DNA of 19,436 nt from an uncultured Lachnospiraceae bacterium (GTDB lineage Bacteria > Bacillota > Clostridia > Lachnospirales > Lachnospiraceae), in assembly GCA_900554205.1 (NCBI GenBank), contig USGM01000060.1, positions 1 through 19,436 of the forward strand, written 5' to 3'. Below are positions 1 through 7,641 of this stretch, piece after piece (the stretch's first letter is position 1; every line of letters starts with the position of its first letter). A model generated the notes under the pieces. It searched no databases and had not been told where the DNA came from. It worked only from the letters and a program-made list of their open reading frames with translations. The translations under genes and the position numbers were made by a program.

Positions 1-1713
1 GAACAACCCGCCGTTGTACAGGAAGTCCGGCAGCAGGAGATCACGGAGGTTCTGCCTATGCGGCGTGAGGCTGTGCCGATCCCGACGATTCCTCAGGTAC
101 TGCAGAGGAGGGCGGAGCCGATGCAGCAGCCCGTGCCGGGAGGTCAGTCCTTTAAGCAGAGGCGGAGACAGAAAAAAGAAGATCAAAGACTTAAGGAGCA
201 GTACGGCGACCATGCGGATCATGTTTCTGCCGCTATTAAGCGGCAGCTGGACGGATTTACCGTGGAGAGGGAAGTCGAGCAGGCGAGAATGACCGCGCTC
301 AGAGACGAGGCGGAGCGCAGGGATGTAAAGGTTGACGGAAAAGTCCTCGATGCCTTTATCACAGGCTATAAGACCAATGCGGAGGGAAATCCGCTGAATG
401 AGCACGAGGCGGAGCGGAAGCAAAGGGATGAGACATTTCTGCAGGATTACTGCTCCGGTGATCTGCAGCGGCGTCTGCCGCATCTGGAGCGGATGAAGAA
501 TGAACTGCTCAATATCAGACTCAGCCCGGATATGCTGACGGAGGCATACATGGAAAGACATGCAGTAGAGCTGTATGATATTGTCACAAAGATGACCTAC
601 TTTGAGAATGTAGAGAGGGATCCGATCAATGCGCCCTTTTTTGAAAATCTGCCAGAAGTGGAGCGGAAACTGTTGAAATACCGTGTGGCGGACATCTGTG
701 GGAGCTTTTCCAATTTGTGGATCTGTATGCTGGCATCCAAGGGACTCACAATCGCGGGGTCTAATGCACAATATACGAATGAAAAAGGTTTCCTTGATGC
801 AATGATAAACGGAGAGCCGGTAATGCGGGAAATATTGAAAAATCAGCTCCGCGAGTTGGAACAGAAGGAAGAGGAATTGCGGCAGGAAGCGCTTATGGAG
901 GCAAAGCAGCAGGGAATTTTGACCTTCAACGAAGCGGTTCAGAACAGTATGCCGGAGCCGGCGCTCGACAAAGAACTCGGATCGGAGGCAGAGTACCAGA
1001 GCCTCAAATCGCTGTTTCATGATGAAATCCATGAAGAGCTGCGTGCCGGGGAAAAGTTTCAGGTCAAAGGTCTGATTGAACTGTCAGACTATGAATTTGA
1101 AAAAAACGGGGAATCAAGCGCTCTGCAGGCATTCCAGATCCGGGAGAGCTCCAAGGAAGCCGCAAAGAGAGATAAAAAGCTCCGCGGCCAGTTTTTCCTT
1201 GATATTCCGAAGGACTATGTGCAGATGTTCCGGAACATGCAGGATGCTGGCGTAGATTTTGAGGCGATGAGTTCAAAGTTCTCCAGAGTATCCTGCGGCA
1301 TGGGGGCCTATGTCAGCGGAGGAGGTATTGAACAGGTGCATGACAAAATGTTCGCCAATTTCCAGAAATACATAGAGGCTCCGCAGGGGCAGGACTATGT
1401 ACGGAAAATGATCTCCATTCTTGAGAACGCGAAGGTATTTGAGGGAAAGCGGGAAAAATGTGTAAACTATATTTTGCAGTGCCTGCTGAACAGCTACGGC
1501 GCCAACTATGTCAATGTTTCGGCTGATGCGGACTATTACGGCGAGCACGCGGAGGCCGCAAAGAAAGTATGCATGGAGAGCTGCCGTAACCTGTTGAGCC
1601 TGCCCAGAATTGTACAGATGTCGGACGAAGAGAAGGCACAGCTTCCCCCGGCGATTGCGAGACTGGGAGAACAGTACAGACAGCTGATCGGCTCCTTTAA
1701 CCAGCAGGCATAA
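1..1713 (+). CDS. Unrecognised charged coiled-coil protein, probably 5'-truncated by the window edge
   Basis: I do not recognise this family. The frame is open from base 1, and the first 19 codons have the same Pro/Val/Gln/Glu-rich character as what follows, so the gene probably begins upstream. An alternative start is ATG at 58, which has GGAGG at 45-49 eight bases before it. From that ATG the protein is 551 residues. It begins with a Pro/Gln/Arg-rich, likely disordered stretch of about 50 residues and a basic segment (QRRRQKKEDQ). A mostly helical, highly charged body follows, with a coiled-coil-like segment (RELEQKEEELRQEALMEAKQ) near residues 265-285. There is no signal peptide, no convincing membrane segment and no catalytic motif that I can see. 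A strong terminator follows directly, so it belongs to the unit to the left of this window. The coding call is firm; the function is unknown. Confidence 0.8.
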   Translation, partial: EQPAVVQEVRQQEITEVLPMRREAVPIPTIPQVLQRRAEPMQQPVPGGQSFKQRRRQKKEDQRLKEQYGDHADHVSAAIKRQLDGFTVEREVEQARMTALRDEAERRDVKVDGKVLDAFITGYKTNAEGNPLNEHEAERKQRDETFLQDYCSGDLQRRLPHLERMKNELLNIRLSPDMLTEAYMERHAVELYDIVTKMTYFENVERDPINAPFFENLPEVERKLLKYRVADICGSFSNLWICMLASKGLTIAGSNAQYTNEKGFLDAMINGEPVMREILKNQLRELEQKEEELRQEALMEAKQQGILTFNEAVQNSMPEPALDKELGSEAEYQSLKSLFHDEIHEELRAGEKFQVKGLIELSDYEFEKNGESSALQAFQIRESSKEAAKRDKKLRGQFFLDIPKDYVQMFRNMQDAGVDFEAMSSKFSRVSCGMGAYVSGGGIEQVHDKMFANFQKYIEAPQGQDYVRKMISILENAKVFEGKREKCVNYILQCLLNSYGANYVNVSADADYYGEHAEAAKKVCMESCRNLLSLPRIVQMSDEEKAQLPPAIARLGEQYRQLIGSFNQQA

Positions 1714-1734
1714 AAAGTAGAAACAGTATTCAAA

Positions 1735-1786
1735 AAGTCGCTAAAATACAAACAATAACGTTTGGGTGTATTTTGGCGGCTTTTTC
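1735..1786 (+). terminator. Intrinsic terminator after the unrecognised gene
   Basis: A 15-bp stem pairs 1735-1749 with 1768-1782, including three G-T pairs. The loop side can add AAAC/GTTT pairing. The descending arm runs into a T tract at 1781-1785. It lies 22 bases past the stop codon and separates that gene from the sugar operon. Confidence 0.85.
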
Positions 1787-1789
1787 TTA

Positions 1790-1798
1790 TGCTATAAT
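1790..1798 (+). promoter_or_regulatory. Extended -10 promoter of the sugar-uptake operon
   Basis: TGCTATAAT is an extended -10 element (TGn plus a perfect TATAAT). No good -35 hexamer lies 16-18 bases upstream, where the sequence is the terminator's descending arm; extended -10 promoters often lack one. The predicted transcript start is near 1805, inside the adjacent palindrome. Confidence 0.6.
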
Positions 1799-1805
1799 TA
1801 GAATA

Positions 1806-1827
1806 TACATTGAACCGGTGCAATGTA
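1806..1827 (+). promoter_or_regulatory. 22-bp operator-like palindrome at the transcript start
   Basis: TACATTG and CAATGTA flank a centre of AACCGGTG. The whole 22 bases are symmetric except for one mismatched pair (20 of 22 positions). The central ACCGGT with a CG at the dyad is the layout of LacI-family operators. It does not fit the CcpA cre consensus, because the outer positions differ. It sits just downstream of the -10, where a bound repressor would block initiation. The only regulator in this window is AraC-type, a family that usually binds direct repeats, so the protein that binds here may be encoded elsewhere. Confidence 0.6.
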
Positions 1828-1879
1828 GGAATGAAACGGAATATGGGAGTAATGTTAAAGTGCAAAGATGGAGGTCGCT

Positions 1880-3184
1880 ATGAAAAACAAGTTGACGAAA
1901 TGGGTGGCTGTTGTCTCTGCTGCGGCAATGGCAGTTACAATGATGGGCTGCGGAGCTGAGGAGAACGAGAGCAGGCAGGCGGGGCAGGACTCCGTAAAAA
2001 CAGAGCAGACGGATGCAAAGAACACAGAGCAGAGCGGTACGGACGAAGAGGTTACAGTTAAGTTCTGGCATACCTACGGTGACAGTGAGGAAGAGGTTTT
2101 CCTGAATACGGTTCTTCCGCTGTGGGAGCAGAAATATCCAAATATTAAGATTGAGGCGGTTCGACAGGACAGCAGTAACTATCATCAGATGGTTGTCACG
2201 GGCTTCGGCACGGGGGATGTTCCCGATGTGGCGCGTATCGATATTGTAAACACCGCTTCTTATGCAGCACAGGGAGGATTGGTTGCCCTGAGTGACAATG
2301 CTGACTTTGACGGCATCAAGGGAGACTATCTGGAAGGCCCTCTCTCCACAAACTTTTATCAGGGAAAATATTATGGTCTGCCTTTGGACACGAACTGTAA
2401 GGCAGCAGTTGTGAATATGAATACCATGCAGGAGCTTGGTCTGACAGAGATGCCTGAGAAATTTGAAGATTTCATTTCCGCGGCGCAGACAAGAGATTCC
2501 TACAGCATCAGTGTATCCGGTGTCGGCGACTGGGATCTGTTCCCTTATTTCTGGCTGCTGGGAGGAACCCTGACAAACGATGACTATACGAAGGCAAGCG
2601 GTTATCTTGACGGTGCGGAGAGTGTTGCTGCAATGAACAAGCTCATTGAGCTGCATGACAGCAAGGTACTCACAATCCGTGATGTGGATGGTACATCCGA
2701 TGCGTGGGACGGAATCAGCACCGGGGAATACGCCATGTTCTTTGAAGGCCCTTGGTATTTCGGCTCCTATGAAGACAAGGCAAGCGAGAATATTTATCCT
2801 GAAGTAATACCCGGCTATAATGGAAAGTCTGCATCTGTTGTCGGCGGTGAGAACATTGTTGTTTTCTCGACAAGCAAGCACGCTGATGCGGCATACGAGT
2901 TTGCTAAGTTTATGACCTCAAAGGAGGTTCAGCTTGCCATGCTGGATGCGGGACAGCTGCCGGTTCGGAAGGATCTTGTAGAGGATGAGGCTGTAACAGG
3001 AAACCCTGTATGGTCTGTTTACATGAAGCAGATGGAGTCGGCAAGTGCGAGAATTCCGTCCCCGAATCATACTGCAATCGGTGAAATCTGGAGTGATGCG
3101 CTGACAAATATTTTTGTCAACGGAGCAGATGTTCAGGCGGAACTGACCAATGCGGCGGCATTGATTGATGAACAGCTTCAATAG
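1880..3184 (+). CDS. ABC transporter sugar-binding lipoprotein (family 1 solute-binding protein)
   Basis: This is the extracellular receptor of a carbohydrate ABC importer, anchored to the membrane by a lipidated cysteine. I place the start at ATG 1880 because GGAGG at 1870-1874 is five bases upstream. An earlier in-frame ATG at 1868 overlaps that binding site. The 434-residue product begins with a lipoprotein signal (KNKLTKW, a hydrophobic stretch, then MMGC with Cys24). A Ser/Glu/Gln/Thr-rich linker follows to about residue 60, then a type 1 periplasmic-binding fold starting VTVKFWHTYGDSEEE. Typical family features are GTGDVPDVARIDI, YGLPLDTNCKAAVVN and the late EFAKFMTSKEVQLAML segment. 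It is the first gene of the operon and is followed by two permeases. The family is certain. The substrate is inferred from the downstream GH66 gene as isomaltooligosaccharides or another alpha-glucan fragment. Confidence 0.93.
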   Translation: MKNKLTKWVAVVSAAAMAVTMMGCGAEENESRQAGQDSVKTEQTDAKNTEQSGTDEEVTVKFWHTYGDSEEEVFLNTVLPLWEQKYPNIKIEAVRQDSSNYHQMVVTGFGTGDVPDVARIDIVNTASYAAQGGLVALSDNADFDGIKGDYLEGPLSTNFYQGKYYGLPLDTNCKAAVVNMNTMQELGLTEMPEKFEDFISAAQTRDSYSISVSGVGDWDLFPYFWLLGGTLTNDDYTKASGYLDGAESVAAMNKLIELHDSKVLTIRDVDGTSDAWDGISTGEYAMFFEGPWYFGSYEDKASENIYPEVIPGYNGKSASVVGGENIVVFSTSKHADAAYEFAKFMTSKEVQLAMLDAGQLPVRKDLVEDEAVTGNPVWSVYMKQMESASARIPSPNHTAIGEIWSDALTNIFVNGADVQAELTNAAALIDEQLQ

Positions 3185-3221
3185 GGTAAAAGAAGAGCGG
3201 TAAAAAGCAGGAGGAATTGTT

Positions 3222-4142
3222 ATGGGTGCGTTGGGAAAGAGAGTGGGAAAAGGAATACGGAACTGGGGCAAGGCGGCGCCGTTTGTGCTGCCGGGTCTCA
3301 TACTGGTTGCATTCTTCGTCATCTATCCCATGCTTTTCACTATCAGAATCTCTCTGTCAGAGTATCGGATCGTGCAGGGTGAAATTAACTTTGTCGGACT
3401 TCAGAATTATAAGAGCATTTTTGCAGATACTTCGGGGAGATTCTGGTATGCCCTTCGCAACAATGTACTGTATGCGGTTGTAACTACTCCGGCGATCATC
3501 ATAAGCGGACTGGTTTTTGCATTTCTGATCAATAACCTCAGACGTGGGAAGACCTTATTCAAGGTGGGCTTTTATCTGCCGGTGATCACCTCATGGGTGA
3601 TTGTCGGGCTGGTCTTTCAGTACATGTTTAACAGCAGCGACAGGGGGCTGATTAATTATCTGCTGGTCGATGTCTTTCATATTCTGGATGACTATGTGCC
3701 GTGGTTGTTGAGGGAATGGTCGGGAAACGCTGCGATATGGATCATGGGAATCTGGAAAAACGTCGGCTGGGCAATGATTATTTTCCTTGCGGCATTGCAG
3801 GGGATTCCGAAGGATCTTTATGAGGCGGCAATGCTGGACGGCGCAGACAAGTTCCATGAGTTTCTGAACATTACCGTTCCTATGGTAAAGCCCACAATTT
3901 ATTATGTTCTGGTGAATATGATGATCGGTTCGTTTAATGTGTTTATTCAGGTAATGATGCTGACCGGAGGAAAACCGAACGGCAAGACGTCCGTATTGCA
4001 GTATCTGCTGTATGACAGGGCGTTTAACCAGTTTAATTTCGGAGAGGCTTCGGCAATCGGGCTGTTTACTGCGGTTACGGTTCTTTTTGTGACGGTGGTA
4101 CTCAACAAGACATTCCGGTTAGAAGAGGAAGAACAGGAGTAG
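3222..4142 (+). CDS. ABC sugar transporter permease, MalF/UgpA type
   Basis: This is one of the two membrane subunits that form the sugar channel. The 306-residue protein has about six hydrophobic segments, beginning with FVLPGLILVAFFVIYPMLF (residues 21-39). The cytoplasmic EAA loop that contacts the ATPase is EAAMLDGADKFHEFLNITVP (about 201-220). The start is ATG 3222, with AGGAGG at 3209-3214 seven bases before it. The binding-protein gene lies 37 bases upstream and the partner permease six bases downstream, so they are co-transcribed. It is intact and of usual length. No ATPase gene accompanies the pair. Confidence 0.93.
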   Translation: MGALGKRVGKGIRNWGKAAPFVLPGLILVAFFVIYPMLFTIRISLSEYRIVQGEINFVGLQNYKSIFADTSGRFWYALRNNVLYAVVTTPAIIISGLVFAFLINNLRRGKTLFKVGFYLPVITSWVIVGLVFQYMFNSSDRGLINYLLVDVFHILDDYVPWLLREWSGNAAIWIMGIWKNVGWAMIIFLAALQGIPKDLYEAAMLDGADKFHEFLNITVPMVKPTIYYVLVNMMIGSFNVFIQVMMLTGGKPNGKTSVLQYLLYDRAFNQFNFGEASAIGLFTAVTVLFVTVVLNKTFRLEEEEQE

Positions 4143-4148
4143 AAGAAT

Positions 4149-5015
4149 ATGAAGATCAGAAAATTCATTTCACAGGGAATTATGTGGATCGTGCTCATTG
4201 CTGCATTGTTTATTTTTTCGATTCCTTTTCTTTTTATGATTACCAACACCTTTGAGGAGTTCAGCTATGTGCTGCCCTCTCCGCCCAGACTGTTTCCCGA
4301 GAAGATCAATTTCGCGGCGTACAGGCATATTCTGCAGCTTCCGGCCTTCCTGACAGCAGTGAAAAACAGCTTATTCAATACCGTCGTGACGACAGTGATC
4401 TCGATTTTTGTCTCGACACTGTCCGCCTATGGGTTTGCAAAGATCGAGTTCCCGGGGCGGGAAAAAATATTTAAGATCTATCTCTTTTCACTGATGATGC
4501 CGGGCTTTTTGAACATTATACCGCAGTTTATTATCCTGAAAAATATACCGCTTGGATGGCTTCATATAGAAAACGGACTGATCGGCACAAGAGCGGGGCT
4601 TATTTTGATCTATGTCGCTACCAATGTCTGTGGACACACCTTTTTCCTGAGAAACTTTTTCAAATCACTTCCCAATTCTCTATCGGAATCCGTGATTATG
4701 GATGGCGGAGGATATGGGACGATATTTTTTAAGATTATGCTGCCTCTGTCGAAACCGGCAATCGGAACCATGGCAATTTTCGCCATTCAGGGATTCTGGG
4801 AGGAATATTTCTCGGCAAAGGTGCTGGTCGGCAGTAATGAAAAGATGATTACGCTGCCGCTGCTGTTACAGAGACTGAACGGTCAATATGCGACCAGATG
4901 GGAGTGGGTGTTTGCCGCGTCGGTCATGACGCTGATACCGATCATCATTCTGTTCATTTTCTTTCAGAGGAAGATGGTTATAGGAGAACTTTCATCGGGA
5001 GCGGTCAAGGAGTAG
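4149..5015 (+). CDS. ABC sugar transporter permease, MalG/UgpE type
   Basis: This is the second membrane subunit of the importer. The 288-residue protein opens with a membrane segment (IMWIVLIAALFIFSIPFLFM, residues 11-30) and has about six in all. It carries the EAA loop as ESVIMDGGGYGTIFFKIMLP (about 180-199), where the usual EAA-MDGA wording has drifted to ESVIMDGG. The start is ATG 4149, with GGAG at 4136-4139 inside the end of the previous gene. The GH66 gene starts 18 bases after its stop. Family and role are clear; the substrate is inferred from neighbours. Confidence 0.93.
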   Translation: MKIRKFISQGIMWIVLIAALFIFSIPFLFMITNTFEEFSYVLPSPPRLFPEKINFAAYRHILQLPAFLTAVKNSLFNTVVTTVISIFVSTLSAYGFAKIEFPGREKIFKIYLFSLMMPGFLNIIPQFIILKNIPLGWLHIENGLIGTRAGLILIYVATNVCGHTFFLRNFFKSLPNSLSESVIMDGGGYGTIFFKIMLPLSKPAIGTMAIFAIQGFWEEYFSAKVLVGSNEKMITLPLLLQRLNGQYATRWEWVFAASVMTLIPIIILFIFFQRKMVIGELSSGAVKE

Positions 5016-5032
5016 GAGGAATATCAATTCGT

Positions 5033-6682
5033 ATGAAGAATTCATATATAGAGTGCTATCCGGATGCTGCACAATACAAGGAAGACCAGGCTGTTTCGAT
5101 TGTGATCGATGCGACACCGGGAAAGCAGCCGCATTCATTGCAGATCAGGGTGAGCAGTATTGACGGATACATACAGGAAAAATATGTGGAAACAGAGGGA
5201 AAACAAGTTGTTGTACTGGAAAAATTCCCGAGGGGAATGTACGGAGTAGACCTGTTTGAAGACGGAAAGGCTGTGGCGCATACTGCCTTCGACGTGACTG
5301 GGGAAACAGAGAGGGTTGTGCGGTATGGTTTCCTGACGGACTTCGGGACAGAGGAGACGACGGACGAAGACATAGAGTTTATAAATAAAATGCATCTGAC
5401 GGCAATCCAGTTTTATGACTGGATGTACCGCCACGACGATCTGGTTTATGACGGTGAAGAATATGACAATCCCCTTGGCATCTCCATTTCCAATCATGTG
5501 CTCAGACATAAAATAGATCTCTGCAAAAAACATCATATCAGACCGTTTGCCTATGGGGCGGTCTATGCGGCAAGCAAGGGCTTTTATGAAAAACACAGGG
5601 AATGGGCGATGTACACACAGGAGAAGGAGCCGATTACCTTCGCTGACTGGCTGGTATTTATGAATATTAACCGGGAGTGCGGGTGGAGCGGACATATTCT
5701 CGAACAATTTGCAAGAGCCGTAAAGACTCTGGGGTTTCAGGGAATCCATATGGATACCTACGGATATCCGAAGAAGGCATGGACGCTGGATGGGGAACCG
5801 ATTAATTTGGAGAAGGATTTTCCCGAGCTGATTAATGCGTCTGCCGGGGTGGTTCAGCGGGAAGACCCGGAAGCGGGAGTTATTTTTAATGCCGTGAATG
5901 ACTGGCCGGTGGAAAGTGTGGCAGGTTCCGCGCAGGACAGCATCTACATTGAGGTGTGGCCGCCACATGACACATATCTTGATCTGATGCAGTTGATCAG
6001 CAAGGCAAGAAGTCTGTCAGGGGGAAAACAGGTCATTCTGGCTGCCTATATGCATCCGTTTGCAGAGAAGAACAATCCGGAGAGTGCGGAAAAGTCATTT
6101 TTGCTCACTTTCGCTGTCATCCATGCTTCCGGCGGCTATCAGCTCGTACTGGGAGAAAACAAGGGAATCCTCTGCGACAGCTATTACAATAAGTATGCCA
6201 CGCTCCGGGATGAATTTCTTCCGAAAGTAAAGGCATACAGCGATTTTGTCGTGCGCTATGGGGAACTTTTATTTGCGAAGGCGATTACGGACATTTCGAT
6301 GACGGCAACCGGCGGGATCAATGAGGATATTCTTTTTTCCTCGGAACAGACCGGGTTTTCTGTAAAACCGGAAGCGGATAAGGTCTGGACGAAGGCGGGG
6401 ATAACGGATCACAGGATCATTTTGCATCTTATTAATCTGAAGGGCGAAAATTCGCTGTGGAATGTAGAAAAGACGAATGCTATAATTGCGATTGAAGATA
6501 TCGGAATCCGCGTGCTGCTTGACCGGAGGATCAGAAATGTCTTTTGGGCAAGTCCCGATACAGATGGAGGAATGCCTAAAAGTCTGGATTATTCAGTTGA
6601 GATGGGGGCACAGGGAAAGTATCTTTGTCTGAAGAACCAGAGAGTTGAAGTATGGAGTACCATCTGGATTGATTTTGAATAG
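5033..6682 (+). CDS. Intracellular GH66 glycoside hydrolase (dextranase / cycloisomaltooligosaccharide glucanotransferase type)
   Basis: Predicted to act on alpha-1,6-glucans by a retaining mechanism (GH66). The 549-residue protein has an N-terminal beta-rich domain (about 1-95) and a TIM-barrel opening with YGFLTDFGTEETTDEDIEFI (98-117). The likely nucleophile is Asp241 in GIHMDTYGYPKKAW and the likely acid/base is Glu307 in SIYIEVWPP. Their spacing of 66 residues is close to that of characterised GH66 enzymes. There is no signal peptide, so it should work in the cytoplasm on imported oligosaccharides; secreted dextranases are larger and have export signals. I chose ATG 5033. Its AGGAGG (5014-5019) is 13 bases away, which is long, but the alternatives in frame (ATA, ATT) are rare starts. 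I cannot tell hydrolase from cyclising transferase; the CBM35 insert typical of the cyclising enzymes does not appear to be present. Confidence 0.88.
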   Translation: MKNSYIECYPDAAQYKEDQAVSIVIDATPGKQPHSLQIRVSSIDGYIQEKYVETEGKQVVVLEKFPRGMYGVDLFEDGKAVAHTAFDVTGETERVVRYGFLTDFGTEETTDEDIEFINKMHLTAIQFYDWMYRHDDLVYDGEEYDNPLGISISNHVLRHKIDLCKKHHIRPFAYGAVYAASKGFYEKHREWAMYTQEKEPITFADWLVFMNINRECGWSGHILEQFARAVKTLGFQGIHMDTYGYPKKAWTLDGEPINLEKDFPELINASAGVVQREDPEAGVIFNAVNDWPVESVAGSAQDSIYIEVWPPHDTYLDLMQLISKARSLSGGKQVILAAYMHPFAEKNNPESAEKSFLLTFAVIHASGGYQLVLGENKGILCDSYYNKYATLRDEFLPKVKAYSDFVVRYGELLFAKAITDISMTATGGINEDILFSSEQTGFSVKPEADKVWTKAGITDHRIILHLINLKGENSLWNVEKTNAIIAIEDIGIRVLLDRRIRNVFWASPDTDGGMPKSLDYSVEMGAQGKYLCLKNQRVEVWSTIWIDFE

Positions 6683-6694
6683 GAGTCGTTGCCT

Positions 6695-7618
6695 ATGTTC
6701 TATTATGACGCAGAGGAGCTGCCCAAAGTCCGGCTGATCGGAAAAGTAAAATATCAGCAGCCATGGAAACACTTTTATCGCTGCATAGACGAATACCTGG
6801 TTTATGTGATCCGGGACGGAAATATGTTCTTGTGCGAGGATGGGGTCAGGTATCATCTGAAAAAGAATGATTTTCTGATTCTGGAACCGGGTAGGAGCCA
6901 TGAGGGCTATGAGGCGGCTGCCTGCGACTATTATTATATTCACCTGAAAACCAAAGGCATAAGCAGGGTGGAACAGGAAAGAGAGAATGGGTTTATCGAA
7001 GAGATGCTCGAGAAGAGAAAGAAATCCCTGCTCAGCTATAATCTGGATGAGGGGGATGTGATCGATTCCATTGCCTGTCTGCCCAAATTTTTTCATATTC
7101 CTGACAGCATGGACTACAGAGCGCTTTTCAGGGAGGCGATTGATACCTATAATCGCAGAGAGGAGCATTATAAGCGGATCGCATCCGCGGATGTCCACCG
7201 TTTCCTGCTCACGATCTGTCACGAATATCTTCTTTATCAGGGAAAGATTGACAATTCGGTGCATGTGCGGAAATCGGAGTATCAGGCGGAACAGATCATG
7301 AGCTGGATTAACAGCCATTACTCTTCGCGGATTTCCAGTAAAACGCTGGAGGAGATGTTTGAAGTCAATTTTGATTATATCAACCGGGTCTTTTCGGAGA
7401 TGACCGGGCAGACAATCTTCAGTTACCTGAATATGCTTCGGATCAATCAGGCAAAGGAACTGATCCGGACGACAAATCTCTCCTTCACGGAGATTGCCTA
7501 TCTTGTCGGGATAGAGGATAAGTATTATTTTTCCAGAGTATTCAAGAGGATGGTCGGGATGACACCGACGGAGTATTATAACAGCTTACACGACACACAG
7601 AGGATTAAAAGAAGGTAA
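6695..7618 (+). CDS. AraC-family transcriptional regulator
   Basis: A sugar-responsive regulator, probably the activator of this operon. The 307-residue protein has an N-terminal cupin-like sensing domain (about 1-90, with LKKNDFLILEPGRSHEGYEA typical of AraC sensors). A helical linker follows, then a C-terminal double helix-turn-helix domain (about 205-300). The second helix-turn-helix shows the family signature LSFTEIAYLVGIEDKYYFSRVFKRMVGMTPTEY. I prefer ATG 6695 over TTG 6689: AGGAG at 6681-6685 is nine bases from the ATG but only three from the TTG. The binding site overlaps the GH66 stop codon, so the genes are tightly coupled. Its position inside the operon implies autoregulation. The ligand is unknown. 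Confidence 0.92.
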   Translation: MFYYDAEELPKVRLIGKVKYQQPWKHFYRCIDEYLVYVIRDGNMFLCEDGVRYHLKKNDFLILEPGRSHEGYEAAACDYYYIHLKTKGISRVEQERENGFIEEMLEKRKKSLLSYNLDEGDVIDSIACLPKFFHIPDSMDYRALFREAIDTYNRREEHYKRIASADVHRFLLTICHEYLLYQGKIDNSVHVRKSEYQAEQIMSWINSHYSSRISSKTLEEMFEVNFDYINRVFSEMTGQTIFSYLNMLRINQAKELIRTTNLSFTEIAYLVGIEDKYYFSRVFKRMVGMTPTEYYNSLHDTQRIKRR

Positions 7619-7641
7619 GCGGATTTGAGCGGGGTAAGATT

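Noticed and set aside
1806..1827. CcpA catabolite-repression (cre) site
   Set aside because: The central CG is present but the outer positions do not match TGWAANCGNTTWCA; it is better read as another LacI-like operator.
1787..2881. A 364-codon open frame on the minus strand
   Set aside because: It is antisense to the clearly coding sugar-binding lipoprotein, its Cys/Leu-rich composition is typical of a shadow frame, and it has no family features.
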